Shown here in pieces: positions 25,287 through 33,927 of a DNA stretch of 33,927 bases. Numbering within the stretch: position 1 is the first letter of the stretch; every line of letters starts with the position of its first letter. Below the pieces are notes generated by a model. It was given only the letters and a program-made list of their open reading frames with translations. It had not been told where the DNA came from and ran no database searches. A program made the translations under genes and the position numbers. The stretch comes from Gammaproteobacteria bacterium (GTDB lineage Bacteria; Pseudomonadota; Gammaproteobacteria; Steroidobacterales; Steroidobacteraceae), in contig JAQGOC010000209.1 of the NCBI GenBank assembly GCA_028293805.1, forward strand, positions 1-33,927. Reading direction: 5' to 3'.

Positions 25287-26384
25287 ATGGACAACGCAGA
25301 TGTGGTCGTGATCGGGGCGGGAGTTGTCGGGCTGGCCGTGGCACGCGCCCTTGCCCAGCGCGGACGTGAAGTCCTGATCCTCGAAGCCGCCAGCAGCTTC
25401 GGAACCGAGACCAGCTCGCGCAATAGCGAGGTCATCCACGCCGGGATTTATTACCCGCAGGGCTCTCTCAAGGCGCGTCTGTGCGTCGCCGGGCGCGGCC
25501 TTCTATACGACTTCTGCGAGCAATACGGCATTCCCTATCGGCGCTGCGGGAAGCTCATTGTAGCCACCTCAGAAGGGCAGCTCGCCCAGCTCGAGAAGAT
25601 TCAGACAGCGGCGCGGGGCAATGGCGTGGATCTGGAATTCTTCACCCGCGCCCAAGCGCTCACGCTCGAGCCTCAGCTGGCCTGCGAAGCCGCGCTGCAC
25701 TCCCCGATGACGGGCATCATCGATTCGCATGCCTACATGCTGGCCCTGTTGGGCCACGCTGAAAATCATGGAGCCACGTTGGTACCCGGTAGCCGCGTGA
25801 CACGCATGCGGCTCGAGTCTGACGGCGTTGTCATCGGCGTAAATTCAGACGAGGCGGCCCTGCGCGCCAGGACCGTCATCAACAGTGCCGGACTGTACGC
25901 CCCGCAGGTGGCGCGCCTGATCGAAGGGTTCCCGCCAGAGCACATCCCAACACCCTACTTTGCGAAGGGCAACTATTTCACCCTGGCCGGCCGCTCGCCA
26001 TTCGAGCGACTCGTGTACCCGGTGCCCGAGCCCGGAGGCTTGGGCGTGCACCTCACCCTCGACCTGGCGGGCCGTGCCCGATTCGGTCCCGACGTGCAGT
26101 GGGTAGAGCAGTGCGAGTACGCCGTGGAACCACAACGCGCCGAGCGCTTCTATGCTGCCATCCGCAGCTATTGGCCGGATCTCGCCGACGGCGCGCTACA
26201 GCCCGCATACGCTGGTATACGTCCGAAGATATCGGGCCCCGCGCAGACCGCGGCCGATTTCCGGATCGATGGCCCGCAGGTGCACGGGACGGCTCAGCTT
26301 GTCAATCTGTTCGGGATAGAGTCGCCAGGCCTTACCGCATCCCTGGCCATCGCGACGCACGTGGCGGCAATGCTCGAAACCTGA
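25287..26384 (+). CDS. FAD-dependent oxidoreductase, L-2-hydroxyglutarate oxidase/dehydrogenase-like
   Basis: A DAO-type flavoprotein of 365 residues. The FAD-binding site is [17 protein letters not shown] (6-22) followed by LILEAAS. The block [18 protein letters not shown] is highly typical of the L-2-hydroxyglutarate oxidase (LhgO/LhgD) family, as are YFAKGNYF and the C-terminal [14 protein letters not shown]. Related enzymes pass electrons to the quinone pool at the inner membrane. It starts 58 bases from the divergent hydratase/dehydrogenase with a shared symmetric operator. Whether the substrate is L-2-hydroxyglutarate or another 2-hydroxy acid is open; a neighbouring role in acyl-chain or dicarboxylate metabolism is possible. 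Confidence 0.85.
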   Translation: MDNADVVVIGAGVVGLAVARALAQRGREVLILEAASSFGTETSSRNSEVIHAGIYYPQGSLKARLCVAGRGLLYDFCEQYGIPYRRCGKLIVATSEGQLAQLEKIQTAARGNGVDLEFFTRAQALTLEPQLACEAALHSPMTGIIDSHAYMLALLGHAENHGATLVPGSRVTRMRLESDGVVIGVNSDEAALRARTVINSAGLYAPQVARLIEGFPPEHIPTPYFAKGNYFTLAGRSPFERLVYPVPEPGGLGVHLTLDLAGRARFGPDVQWVEQCEYAVEPQRAERFYAAIRSYWPDLADGALQPAYAGIRPKISGPAQTAADFRIDGPQVHGTAQLVNLFGIESPGLTASLAIATHVAAMLET

Positions 26385-26427
26385 GCCGCCCGGCTCGAAA
26401 CGAAGCTGGCGCTGTCTCACATTGAAA

Positions 26428-26447
26428 GGCGCGCACCCCGACGCGCC
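26428..26447 (-). terminator. Candidate cysNC terminator
   Basis: Arms GGCGCG (26428-26433) and CGCGCC (26442-26447) form a perfect 6-bp stem with an 8-base loop immediately after the cysNC stop. On the minus strand the stem is followed by TTTC, a short U-tract. It also sits between convergent genes. The short U-tract keeps confidence moderate. Confidence 0.45.
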
Positions 26448-28346
26448 CTATGCGATGACCCGCCGCTCCCTCAGAGCTTCCACGATCCGGCGCGCGACCT
26501 CTTCGGCCCCAACGCCGCTCGTGTTCACCACGATCTCCGGGCTTTCCGGGACTTCGTAGGGAGAATCGATCCCGGTGAAGTTCTTGATCTTGCCTTCCTT
26601 CGCCCGCGCATACAGACCCTTCGGGTCGCGGCGCATGCATTCCTCGATCGGGGTGTCGACGTAGATCTCGAAGAACTCGTCCGCACCGACCAACTCACGC
26701 ACCATGCGCCGCTCGGCGCGAAACGGCGAGATGAACGAGCAAAGCACCACTGTGCCCGCGTCGACGAACAGCTTGGCAACCTCGCCAACACGGCGGATGT
26801 TCTCGACACGATCCGCGTCCGTGAAGCCCAGGTCGCGGTTCAAGCCGTGACGCACATTGTCGCCGTCCAGCATGTAGGTGTGCGCTCCGTGTGCATGCAG
26901 CTCACGCTCCACGATGTTCGCAATGGTGCTCTTGCCAGAACCGGACAGGCCCGTGAACCAAAGAATGGCCGGCCGGTGGCCGTTCAAGTCCACCCGCGAC
27001 TGCTTGTCGATCAGCAGGCTCTGGCGGTGAATGTTGGTGGCGCGACGCAGGCCGAAGGTAATCATGCCGGCGCCGGCCGTGGCGTTCGTGAACCGGTCGA
27101 TCAAAATGAATGCGCCGGTCTCGCGGTTCTCCGTGTAAGGGTCGAAAGCCACCGGTGTGGCCGTCGCGAGATTGCACAGTCCGATCTCATTCAGGCCCAA
27201 GGTCTTGGCGGCGATGTGCTCGAGCGTGTTGACGTCGACCTTGTGCTTGAGGCTCGTGACGCGGGCGGGTATGTACTTGGTGCCGATCCTCATGAGATAG
27301 GAGCGGCCGGGAAGCATCGCCTCCTCCGCCATCCACAGCACGTGCGCGGCGAATTGGTCGACGACTTCCGGGCGGCTATCTGCGCGTGCGATGACGTCAC
27401 CGCGCGCGACATCCACCTCGTCGGTGAGAGTTAGCGTAACGGCGTTCCCGGCTCGCGCCTCCGCCATGTCTCCGTCCGCCGTCACGATTCGTGCGACCGT
27501 AGACTCTTTGCCCGAGGCGGCCACGACCACCCGATCTCCCGCCTTGATCGCCCCGGACGCGATCGTGCCCGAGAAACCCCGGAAATCGAGGTTGGGACGA
27601 TTCACCCACTGCACGGGAAAGCGAAACGGTTTCTGCTCCAGAGCGTGCTCGACATCGAGGGTCTCGAGGTGCTCGAGGAGGCTCGGCCCGTCATACCAGC
27701 ACATCCGGTCGGAGTGCTGCGTGACGTTGTCGCCGAAGCGCGCCGACACCGGAACGGTCGTAATTGACGCGAAATCCAGAGATTGAGCGAAGCCCAGGTA
27801 GTCGCCGACGATGTGATGGAATCGCTCGCCGGAGAACTCCACGAGATCGATCTTGTTCACGGCAACGACGATGTGGCGGATGCCAAGCAGGGAGCAGATA
27901 TAGCTGTGCCGGCGCGTCTGCGTCAGCACTCCCTTGCGCGCGTCGATGAGGATCACGGCGGCATCGGAGTTGGACGCCCCTGTGGCCATGTTGCGAGTGT
28001 ATTGCTCGTGCCCGGGAGTGTCGGCGACGATGAATGATCGGCGCGGGGTCGCGAAAAAGCGATACGCGACGTCTATGGTGATGCCCTGCTCACGCTCCGC
28101 CTCGAGACCATCGACGAGCAGCGCGAAATCCATGTCGTCGCCGGTCGTGCCATGCTTGCGGCTGTCGCGCTCCAGCGCGACGAGCTGGTCCTCGAGGATC
28201 AGCTTCGTGTCGTAGAGAAGCCGGCCGATGAGCGTCGACTTGCCGTCATCGACCGAACCGCACGTCAGAAAGCGCAGCAGCCCTTTCGCAGGGCCGTCCG
28301 CGTCGGCCGAGCTCACGCGGACGTGTTGCGGGGCGAAGGTAATCAT
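26448..28346 (-). CDS. cysNC: Fused sulfate adenylyltransferase large subunit / APS kinase
   Basis: CysN is the GTPase subunit of ATP sulfurylase; the C-terminal CysC domain phosphorylates APS to PAPS. The 632-residue protein has the GTPase motifs GSVDDGKST (30-38), [11 protein letters not shown] (109-119) and VNKIDLV (163-169), with beta-barrel domains to about 440. The APS kinase domain (about 455-632) has the P-loop GLSGSGKST (466-474), [10 protein letters not shown] (494-503) and FISPFRAER. Its ATG overlaps the cysD stop by one base (TGATG). The kinase product is needed for PAPS-dependent reductases or sulfotransferases, which is notable given the APS-type CysH in this window. Confidence 0.96.
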   Translation of the reverse strand: MITFAPQHVRVSSADADGPAKGLLRFLTCGSVDDGKSTLIGRLLYDTKLILEDQLVALERDSRKHGTTGDDMDFALLVDGLEAEREQGITIDVAYRFFATPRRSFIVADTPGHEQYTRNMATGASNSDAAVILIDARKGVLTQTRRHSYICSLLGIRHIVVAVNKIDLVEFSGERFHHIVGDYLGFAQSLDFASITTVPVSARFGDNVTQHSDRMCWYDGPSLLEHLETLDVEHALEQKPFRFPVQWVNRPNLDFRGFSGTIASGAIKAGDRVVVAASGKESTVARIVTADGDMAEARAGNAVTLTLTDEVDVARGDVIARADSRPEVVDQFAAHVLWMAEEAMLPGRSYLMRIGTKYIPARVTSLKHKVDVNTLEHIAAKTLGLNEIGLCNLATATPVAFDPYTENRETGAFILIDRFTNATAGAGMITFGLRRATNIHRQSLLIDKQSRVDLNGHRPAILWFTGLSGSGKSTIANIVERELHAHGAHTYMLDGDNVRHGLNRDLGFTDADRVENIRRVGEVAKLFVDAGTVVLCSFISPFRAERRMVRELVGADEFFEIYVDTPIEECMRRDPKGLYARAKEGKIKNFTGIDSPYEVPESPEIVVNTSGVGAEEVARRIVEALRERRVIA

Positions 28347-29269
28347 CAGAAATAGCCCTCGCGCTTTTTCTTCTCCATGGAGGCGGCTTCATCATTGTCG
28401 ATGAGGCGCCCGGACCGCTCGGACGTCCGCGTGGCCAGCATCTCGTCGATGACATCGTCGAGCGTCGTCGCCTCGCTCTCGATGGCCGCGGACAGCGGAT
28501 AGCAGCCCAGCGACCTGAAGCGCACGGTGCGCGTTTCCTCCACCTCGCCCGGAAGCAGCGGCATGCGCTCATCGTCACGCATGATCAGCAGTCCGTCGCG
28601 CCTCACTACCGGCCGGGGCGCGGCGAAGTACAGCGGTACCACGGGAATATCCTGCGCGCGCGTGTATTGCCAGATGTCGAGCTCGGTCCAGTTGGAAAGC
28701 GGGAATACCCGGATCGTCTCGCCCTTGGCGATGCGGGTGTTGTACAGATTCCACAGCTCGGGACGCTGGTTGCGCGGATCCCAGACATGGCCCGCCGAGC
28801 GGAACGAGAACACGCGCTCCTTCGCACGGCTCTTCTCCTCATCACGGCGCGCGCCGCCGAAGGCGGCATCGAAATCCCAGCGGTCGAGCGCCTGCTTCAG
28901 GGCTTCGGTTTTCATGACCTGGGTATGCAGCTGCGACCCGGAGGTGATCGGGTTGATGCCGCGTGCCACGCCTTCCGCGTTCGTGTACACGAGCAATTTC
29001 ACGCCATAGCGCTCCACTATCCGGTCGCGATGCCGGATCATGTCGCGGAACTTCCACCCCGTGTCGACATGCAACAGCGGGAACGGCAGCTTCGACGGAA
29101 AGAAGGCTTTCATGGCCAGGTGGAGCATCACGCCCGAGTCCTTGCCGATCGAATACAACATCACCGGGTTGCGGAATTCCGCGGCAACTTCACGGATGAT
29201 GCCGATCGACTCGGCCTCGAGCCGCTTCAGATGCAGGGAAAGCGAGTGCTGTGCGACTGTGGTGCTCAT
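28346..29269 (-). CDS. cysD: Sulfate adenylyltransferase small subunit
   Basis: The catalytic subunit of ATP sulfurylase, forming APS from sulfate and ATP, driven by CysN GTP hydrolysis. The 307-residue protein has the PP-loop [13 protein letters not shown] (40-52), HVDTGWKF, the block [20 protein letters not shown], and a C-terminus rich in basic residues. The ATG at 29269 ([10 protein letters not shown]) gives the family length and lies 5 bases after the cysQ stop; the open frame further upstream lies inside cysQ. The cysQ-cysD-cysNC order is a coherent operon. Confidence 0.96.
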   Translation of the reverse strand: MSTTVAQHSLSLHLKRLEAESIGIIREVAAEFRNPVMLYSIGKDSGVMLHLAMKAFFPSKLPFPLLHVDTGWKFRDMIRHRDRIVERYGVKLLVYTNAEGVARGINPITSGSQLHTQVMKTEALKQALDRWDFDAAFGGARRDEEKSRAKERVFSFRSAGHVWDPRNQRPELWNLYNTRIAKGETIRVFPLSNWTELDIWQYTRAQDIPVVPLYFAAPRPVVRRDGLLIMRDDERMPLLPGEVEETRTVRFRSLGCYPLSAAIESEATTLDDVIDEMLATRTSERSGRLIDNDEAASMEKKKREGYF

Positions 29270-29274
29270 CGGGC

Positions 29275-30093
29275 TCAGACTGTGAGGGGTACCGGGTGCA
29301 GCGACCCGCTCGCAATGAAGAATGGATTGCGCAAGCCGGGCTTGCCGTACTCCAGGGGCGCACCGCCCGGGGCCGACACACTGCCGCCGGCGGCAATGAG
29401 CACTGCCTGTCCAGCGGCGGTGTCCCATTCCATCGTGGGTCCGAGCCGCGGGTAAAGATCCGCTGCGCCCGCCGCGACGAGGCAGAACTTCAACGACGAG
29501 CCCACCGAGACACGCTCGGCAATCGGGTAATGCGCCAGATAGCTCTCCGTCTCGGGAGTGGCATGCGACCGCGAAATCACAACGGTAAGGCCGCGCGCCG
29601 GCACCGGGCGGACGCGGATCGGCTCGCGCGGCGCTGTTTCGTTCAAGTCCGTGCGTTGATGGCTGCGAAGCGCGCGACCGGCCGCGACGTCGCCTATGTA
29701 GAGAGCCGAGTTCACGGGGGCGTAGACGACACCCAGAACCGGAGCTCCGCCACGAATGAGGGCGATGTTGACCGTGAACTCGCCCCGCTTGTGAATGAAT
29801 TCCTTGGTGCCGTCGAGCGGATCGACCAGAAAAAACTCGTCCGCGATGGCCGGCAGCCGTCCGGCGGCGACCTCCTCCTCCGCCACGATCGGCGTCGACG
29901 GAGCGGCCTGAGCGAGCCGCCGTAGAATGATCGCCTCCGCGGCATGATCTGCGGCGGTGACCGGCGAGTGATCCGCTTTGCGCTGCACAGCGAAGTCGCC
30001 GCTATAGATTTCGTGCGCGGCGCGGCCTGCCTCGACGGCGGCACCGATCATGGCTTCGAGCAACGAAAGTTCAGCGGCGTGACGGTCGGACAC
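29275..30093 (-). CDS. cysQ: 3'(2'),5'-bisphosphate nucleotidase
   Basis: Hydrolyses adenosine 3',5'-bisphosphate (PAP), and possibly PAPS, keeping the sulfur-activation branch from being inhibited. The 272-residue inositol-monophosphatase-fold protein has the metal-binding Glu cluster at 72-74 (VAEEEVA), [10 protein letters not shown] (91-100) and EWDTAAGQA in the C-terminal part. The start is a GTG at 30093 preceded by AAAGGGG; the next ATG at 30051 would remove conserved helix. It opens the cysQ-cysD-cysNC operon. Its promoter must lie in 30094-30267. Confidence 0.93.
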   Translation of the reverse strand: MSDRHAAELSLLEAMIGAAVEAGRAAHEIYSGDFAVQRKADHSPVTAADHAAEAIILRRLAQAAPSTPIVAEEEVAAGRLPAIADEFFLVDPLDGTKEFIHKRGEFTVNIALIRGGAPVLGVVYAPVNSALYIGDVAAGRALRSHQRTDLNETAPREPIRVRPVPARGLTVVISRSHATPETESYLAHYPIAERVSVGSSLKFCLVAAGAADLYPRLGPTMEWDTAAGQAVLIAAGGSVSAPGGAPLEYGKPGLRNPFFIASGSLHPVPLTV

Positions 30094-30143
30094 TGGCGCA
30101 ATCCCCTTTGGCCGGGAGTCTACACAATGGGACGCCGCGGACG

Positions 30144-30160
30144 CTCCGGCTGAGCCGGAG
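30144..30160. repeat. Short hairpin upstream of cysQ
   Basis: CTCCGGC and GCCGGAG form a perfect 7-bp stem with a 3-base loop. A second small stem, GGGCGG/CCGCCC, follows at 30192-30205. Both lie between yceI and cysQ. No T-run follows, so function as a terminator or as an operator is unclear. Confidence 0.4.
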
Positions 30161-30208
30161 GCGCAAGACTTCCTGGGAATGTGCTTATTACGGGCGGAGC
30201 CGCCCAGC

Positions 30209-30254
30209 GCGCTTCCCGGCAGCGCGCCGCTCAGGCGAACTGCCGGGAAAGCGC
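30209..30254 (-). terminator. Long hairpin downstream of yceI
   Basis: Arms TTCCCGGCAG (30213-30222) and CTGCCGGGAA (30240-30249) are a perfect 10-bp inverted repeat around 17 bases. Allowing one bulged base, GCGC at each outer end adds four more pairs. It lies just past the yceI stop and is the strongest hairpin of the window. It probably ends yceI transcription or insulates cysQ, but lacks a clear U-tract on either strand. Confidence 0.45.
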
Positions 30255-30267
30255 TAAAACGCGGTTT

Positions 30268-30843
30268 TCAGGAAGCGCGCACCGCTTCCACCTGGATGGC
30301 CAGCTTCACGTCCATCTTGAAGCCGTACGCCTCGCCGAAACCCAGTCCGAAATCCTTGCGGTTGAAAGTGGCCGAGGCATCGGCGCCGCAGACCTCTTTC
30401 TTCGTCATGGGATTCGGCTTGCAGAGGAACTGGTTGATGGTGAGCGTCAGCGGCTTCGTAACACCGTGGAGGGTGAACTCACCGTCGACTTCGGTGGGCA
30501 CACCGTTCTTGAACTTCACGAGCGTGCCCTTGTAAGTGGCGGTCGGGTACTTGGCAACATCGAACATGTCGGGACCCTTCGCATGCTCGTTGAGCTTTTC
30601 GTGGCCGAAATCGATCGAGGATGTGTCGACGGTGATCTCGACGGTGCCGCTGCTCTTGTCCTTGTCGAGCACGACCTTGCCGGAGGTCTTATCGAGCTTG
30701 CCGCGCCAGACCGACAGTCCGCCCATGTGATCGGCTTCGAAACTCGGATAAGTGTGAGCCGGATCGATGTCGTAGGTAACGGGCGCGGCGAGCGCGGAAC
30801 CCGCGGCGAAGGCGAGCACGGCAGCCGACAGGGCGATCTTCAT
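30268..30843 (-). CDS. YceI family periplasmic lipid-binding protein
   Basis: A secreted lipocalin-like beta-barrel of 191 residues that binds polyisoprenoid or other hydrophobic ligands. The N-terminus MKIALSAAVLAFAAGSALAA is a clear signal peptide with a cleavage site near residues 19-20. The mature part has YDIDPAHTYPSFEADHMGG, the block VDTSSIDFGHEKLNEH and the typical NRKDFGLGF near the C-terminus. Two cysteines (FLCKPN and EVCGAD) could form a disulfide. AAGGAAGAGG precedes the ATG. It is transcribed alone, flanked by hairpins at both ends. The biological role of this family is poorly defined. Confidence 0.9.
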   Translation of the reverse strand: MKIALSAAVLAFAAGSALAAPVTYDIDPAHTYPSFEADHMGGLSVWRGKLDKTSGKVVLDKDKSSGTVEITVDTSSIDFGHEKLNEHAKGPDMFDVAKYPTATYKGTLVKFKNGVPTEVDGEFTLHGVTKPLTLTINQFLCKPNPMTKKEVCGADASATFNRKDFGLGFGEAYGFKMDVKLAIQVEAVRAS

Positions 30844-30908
30844 TCTGTAGTCCTCTTCCTTTAAAAGGGTGGTGGTGACCGCACCGTCCCACGATGCGCA
30901 GCGCTAGC

Positions 30909-30947
30909 CTAACGGCAGGGGGCCGGCCGTCGCCAGCCCCCCGTTAG
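30909..30947 (-). terminator. Hairpin downstream of ald
   Basis: Outer arms CTAACGG (30909-30915) and CCGTTAG (30941-30947) pair perfectly; inner GGGGC/GCCCC pairs extend the stem past a 3-base bulge. It is about 35 bases past the ald stop and ahead of yceI, so a role in ending ald transcription is likely. There is no U-tract. Confidence 0.4.
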
Positions 30948-30981
30948 ATAGAGCACTTAAATGTGCCCTCGGAAGGCGCGA

Positions 30982-32100
30982 TTATCGAACCGCCGTGAGC
31001 GGGGCGGGACGCGCCTGAAAGCCCAGCGCCCGGGCCACGACCTCATGCGTTATCTCGCCCGCGTGGACGTTGAGCCCCCCGGCCAGGCCGGGATCGCGCT
31101 TCAAAGCCGCCTGCCAGCCCAGATCGGCCAACGCGCGCACGTACGGCAACGTGGCGTTGGTCAGGGCGAACGTGGAGGTTCGCGGCACGGCGCCTGGCAT
31201 GTTGGCCACGCAATAGTGAATGATGCCGTCCACGACAAAGGTCGGATCCGAATGAGTGGTCGGCTTGCTGGTCTCGAAGCAGCCGCCCTGGTCGATGGAG
31301 ATATCGACCAGTACGGTGCCGGGCTTCATCGTCCCGAGCATTGCCCGGGTCACCAGCTTCGGAGCTGCGGCGCCGGCCACGAGCACGGCGCCGATGACAA
31401 GGTCGGCATCGCGAACGAGGCGCTCGATCGTTTCAGTGGTCGAATACGCGGTCTGCAACGCCGAGCCGAACTGCGACGACAACTCACGCAGGCGGTGGAC
31501 CGATCGGTCGACGATCGTCACATCAGCGCGCATGCCTACGGCAATTTCCGCGGCGTGCGTGCCGGCCACGCCGCCGCCGAGGATAACGACTTTGGCCGGA
31601 GGAACGCCCGGCACACCGCCCAGCAGCACTCCGTACCCCCCGTTGGCCTTCTGCAGGCTCGCCGCGCCGACCTGGATGGACATGCGGCCGGCGACCTCGC
31701 TCATGGGGGTCAGCAGGGGCAGAGAGCCATTGGGAGCCGTTACGGTTTCGTACGCAATGGCGGTGGCACCCGATTTCATGAGCGCCTGGGCCTGCACAGG
31801 GTCGGCTGCGAGATGTAGATAAGTGAACAGGACCTGGCCGGGTCGCAGCAGCTCGCATTCGACGAGCTGCGGCTCCTTGACCTTGACGACGAGCTCAGCG
31901 CGGGCGAACACATCAGCGGCCCGCGCGGCGACGGAAGCGCCCGCCGCACGATACTGGGCGTCGTCCACACCGATACCGCTGCCGGCGGCGGTCTCGACGA
32001 TCACTTCGTGCCCGGCTCCTACTAGCTCGCGCACGCCGGCAGGCACCAGGCCTACCCGGTACTCATGAACTTTGATCTCTCGCGGAACACCGATGCGCAT
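30982..32100 (-). CDS. ald: Alanine dehydrogenase
   Basis: Interconverts L-alanine and pyruvate plus ammonia with NAD(H). The 372-residue protein opens MRIGVPREIKVHEYRVGL, the family signature, and has Lys75 in VVKVKEP and His96 in FTYLHLA, the substrate-binding residues. The Rossmann site is VVILGGGVAGTHAAEIA (about 170-186), followed by the conserved DISIDQGGC and FVVDGIIHYCVANMPGAV blocks. GAGG lies eight bases before the ATG at 32100. It is divergent from a second Lrp-type regulator, an arrangement well known for ald genes and consistent with alanine-responsive control. Confidence 0.96.
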   Translation of the reverse strand: MRIGVPREIKVHEYRVGLVPAGVRELVGAGHEVIVETAAGSGIGVDDAQYRAAGASVAARAADVFARAELVVKVKEPQLVECELLRPGQVLFTYLHLAADPVQAQALMKSGATAIAYETVTAPNGSLPLLTPMSEVAGRMSIQVGAASLQKANGGYGVLLGGVPGVPPAKVVILGGGVAGTHAAEIAVGMRADVTIVDRSVHRLRELSSQFGSALQTAYSTTETIERLVRDADLVIGAVLVAGAAAPKLVTRAMLGTMKPGTVLVDISIDQGGCFETSKPTTHSDPTFVVDGIIHYCVANMPGAVPRTSTFALTNATLPYVRALADLGWQAALKRDPGLAGGLNVHAGEITHEVVARALGFQARPAPLTAVR

Positions 32101-32182
32101 GAAGCCGTCCTCAATTGATGCCAGCCGTGAGCGTAAACGTCATCCGGTGGCAAGAACTTGCGTACTGGCAGCGCCACCAAGG

Positions 32183-32204
32183 GATAATGTGGCAGAATCT
32201 GCCA
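32183..32204. promoter_or_regulatory. Candidate Lrp operator and promoter, ald/Lrp gap
   Basis: A perfect 15-base palindrome, TGGCAGA-A-TCTGCCA (32190-32204), lies in the 138-base gap between divergent ald and the Lrp-type gene. A -10-like GATAAT (32183-32188) abuts it on the plus strand, so binding there would cover the likely start of the regulator transcript. The palindrome is seen; autoregulation is inferred. Confidence 0.5.
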
Positions 32205-32238
32205 TTTCCTCGGCCTCACGAGAAGGATTTCAGCGACC

Positions 32239-32700
32239 ATGGAGCTCGACCGCTACGATCGCGCCATCCTGCGCCTGCTACAGCAGGACGCCCGCATCAC
32301 CAATACGCTGCTGGCGGAGAAAGTAAGCCTCTCGGAATCGGCCTGCCTGCGGCGCGTGCGCGCCCTCGAGGAATCGGGGCTGGTGCAGGGCTATACGGCG
32401 CTCATCGACCAACACAAGGCCGGTTACCCGGTCAACGTGTTCGTGAGCATCACGCTCGACCGGCAGAGCCAGTCAGGCCTGGAGGCGTTCGAAAACGCCG
32501 TCCGCAAGATCCCGGAGGTCATGGAGTGCTATCTCATGACCGGCGAGCACGACTATCTTTTGAGACTGGTGGTGGCCGATATGGCGGATTTCGAGCGCCT
32601 CCACAACCAGCACCTGACGCGGCTCCCGAGTGTCGCCCGGGTGCAATCGAGCTTTGCGATGCGCACCGTCACCCGCTCGACGATCCTGCCCGTGCGCTGA
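32239..32700 (+). CDS. Lrp/AsnC family transcriptional regulator (likely ald regulator)
   Basis: A 153-residue regulator with an N-terminal helix-turn-helix (about 2-60: LDRYDRAILRLLQQDARITN, LAEKVSLSESACLRRVRAL, ESGLVQGY) and a C-terminal RAM domain (about 66-145: AVRKIPEVMECYLMTGEHDYLLRLVV). AAGGA lies upstream of the ATG at 32239. It is clearly related to the regulator at 21632 but only moderately similar by eye. Divergence from ald suggests an AldR-like role with alanine or another amino acid as effector. Its stop is 2 bases from the end of the convergent desaturase gene. Confidence 0.9.
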   Translation: MELDRYDRAILRLLQQDARITNTLLAEKVSLSESACLRRVRALEESGLVQGYTALIDQHKAGYPVNVFVSITLDRQSQSGLEAFENAVRKIPEVMECYLMTGEHDYLLRLVVADMADFERLHNQHLTRLPSVARVQSSFAMRTVTRSTILPVR

Positions 32701-32702
32701 GG

Positions 32703-33893
32703 TCAGCGGGACCTTGCCCCTGCCGGTGCGTAAGCCGGGAGCCCTTGAGAAAACTCGCGCAAGGCGCGGATGCCGCTGGCTTCCGCCCGAGTGCACCATT
32801 CGCGCAACTGCCCGACCGCTCGCGCCTGATTCGCGGAGGCATCGTTCCACAGATGCTGGAGGCCGTCACGGTACTCGACGACCCTGCGCAGCACTTCGTA
32901 GCGCTCGAGCAACTCATGCAGCACCCGGTTTCCCTCGGCAGCCAGCAACGTTGGATGTCGGATCAGCAGCTTCGGTGTGATTGCGGGAACGGAGCCCTGA
33001 GGCTCACGGCGGGCGAGCTCGCGGCAGACTGGCAGGACTACTCTGCGTGCATAGTCCCGCAGCACGTGCATGCGGTTCGTGAACAGCGCGTGGACCGTGT
33101 CGGCATCGAGCTCATTGCGCCTGCGCTCGAGATGCGGCCGGGGCGCGACGTAGCGAACCTTCGCAAGCCGCAGCGCGCGGAAAATACAAACCCACATCCA
33201 GCCGATGTCGAACTCCCAGCGCTGCACGGCGAAGCGTGCGGAACGCGGGAACGCGTGATGGTTGTTGTGCAACTCCTCGCCGCCGAGGAGCAACCCCCAC
33301 GGCAGGAGATTCGTGGCGGTCGAGGGCATCTCGAAGCTCCGGTAGCCCACCGCATGCCCAAGGCCGTTCACCACGCCGCCGGCGAAGAAGGGCTGCGCGC
33401 TCAAATGCACGGCAACCATGACGATCGCCGGGATTCCAAACAGAACGAGGGCTGTCGCGGAGAACAGCACGACGCCGAGATTGGGAAAGCGGCTGTACAG
33501 GTTGCGCTCGATCCAGTCCTTCGGCGTGCCCTTTCCGTAATTCTTTAAGATGGCGGGGTCCTTCGCCGCGACGTTGTAGAGCTCGTAACCTTCGAAGAGG
33601 ACGCGCTTCACACCGAAGACGACCGGGCTGTGCGGATCGCCGGGCTGGTCAGCATAAGCGTGGTGGCGTCGATGCACGGCAACCCACTCTTTCGTGACCG
33701 CACCAGAGCTGTACCACAGCCAGAATCGGAAGCAGTGCCGTAGCACCGGATGCAGAATCAGTCCGCCGTGCGATTGGTCGCGATGCAGGTACAGCGTGAC
33801 CCCGAGGAACATGATCTGGATCGTGGCAAAGGTCACCGCCACATAGCCCCACCAGGGCAACTCGACGAGACCGTAGGGAAAGAGATCGCTCAT
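32703..33893 (-). CDS. Membrane fatty acid (acyl-CoA/acyl-lipid) desaturase
   Basis: A membrane diiron enzyme that introduces a double bond, probably delta-9, into a saturated acyl chain. The 396-residue protein has all three histidine boxes: HRDQSH (37-42), HRRHH (74-78) and HNNHH (209-213), with hydrophobic segments around 15-36, 138-172 and 195-205. The C-terminal 170 residues are soluble, charged and typical in length for the proteobacterial acyl-CoA desaturase group. The ATG at 33893 (MSDLFPYGLV) is preferred to a TTG 18 bases upstream. It stands alone, transcribed leftward from the right edge; its promoter lies at or beyond 33894-33927. Confidence 0.9.
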   Translation of the reverse strand: MSDLFPYGLVELPWWGYVAVTFATIQIMFLGVTLYLHRDQSHGGLILHPVLRHCFRFWLWYSSGAVTKEWVAVHRRHHAYADQPGDPHSPVVFGVKRVLFEGYELYNVAAKDPAILKNYGKGTPKDWIERNLYSRFPNLGVVLFSATALVLFGIPAIVMVAVHLSAQPFFAGGVVNGLGHAVGYRSFEMPSTATNLLPWGLLLGGEELHNNHHAFPRSARFAVQRWEFDIGWMWVCIFRALRLAKVRYVAPRPHLERRRNELDADTVHALFTNRMHVLRDYARRVVLPVCRELARREPQGSVPAITPKLLIRHPTLLAAEGNRVLHELLERYEVLRRVVEYRDGLQHLWNDASANQARAVGQLREWCTRAEASGIRALREFSQGLPAYAPAGARSR

Positions 33894-33927
33894 CGGCTCA
33901 TTCTTCCGCAACCTTTGCTTACAAGCG

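Noticed and set aside
32115..33548. Open frame of 477 codons across the Lrp gene and opposite the desaturase
   Set aside because: It overlaps two well-supported genes and has no recognisable domain.
1..33927. CRISPR array, tRNA/rRNA genes, insertion sequences, attachment sites
   Set aside because: No regularly spaced repeats, no recognisable RNA gene and no transposase or integrase coding sequence seen.

Overview
This is a GC-rich chromosomal segment with tightly packed genes. The gene content suggests a metabolically versatile proteobacterium, most likely a gammaproteobacterium of the Steroidobacter/Nevskia/Xanthomonas type. The clues are a fused CysNC, an iron-sulfur type CysH, a PaaX-controlled ring-1,2-epoxidase paa cluster and fused E1 alpha-beta dehydrogenase subunits. 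The taxonomy is inference from gene content. I see no rRNA, tRNA, CRISPR array, transposase or phage gene. The window reads as ordinary backbone and catabolic-island DNA, not as a mobile element.

Layout. (1) 120-3387, plus strand: a sulfur assimilation operon cysH-cysG-cysK/M, making sulfite, siroheme and cysteine. (2) 3409-6274, minus: an hsp20-lon proteostasis operon converging on it. (3) 6543-8327, plus: modB-modC, the membrane and ATPase parts of a molybdate importer, with no modA beside them. (4) 8340-15484, minus: one compact aerobic phenylacetate operon paaABCDE-G-I-Z, with the repressor gene paaX divergent at 15653-16624. (5) 16621-21509, minus: a second operon with a fused 2-oxoacid dehydrogenase E1, its E2 acyltransferase, and paaK. 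A divergent Lrp/AsnC regulator lies at 21632. (6) 22139-25228, minus: an aldo/keto reductase and a fused enoyl-CoA hydratase/3-hydroxyacyl-CoA dehydrogenase. A divergent L-2-hydroxyglutarate-oxidase-like flavoprotein lies at 25287. (7) 26448-30093, minus: sulfate activation cysQ-cysD-cysNC. (8) 30268-33893: a periplasmic YceI protein, alanine dehydrogenase with its own divergent Lrp-type regulator, and a membrane fatty acid desaturase.

How it works together. PaaK, and possibly the E1-E2 complex, would supply phenylacetyl-CoA. PaaABCE (with PaaD) epoxidises it, PaaG isomerises the epoxide to the oxepin, and PaaZ opens and oxidises the ring. PaaI removes stalled CoA esters. The usual paaF/paaH/paaJ genes are absent from the paa operon. 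The bifunctional hydratase/dehydrogenase at 23138-25228 is the obvious local candidate for the F and H steps; no thiolase is visible. The two sulfur operons at opposite ends together cover sulfate to sulfide except sulfite reductase itself, then sulfide to cysteine.

The most interesting non-coding signals are four inverted repeats in divergent intergenic regions, each a likely operator: 15527-15567 (paaA/paaX), 21601-21613 (E1/Lrp), 25251-25271 (hydratase-dehydrogenase/flavoprotein) and 32190-32204 (ald/Lrp). I did not find a clearly undescribed system. The best candidate for new biology is the E1-E2-paaK operon with its Lrp regulator, as a possible arylpyruvate-to-phenylacetyl-CoA entry route.
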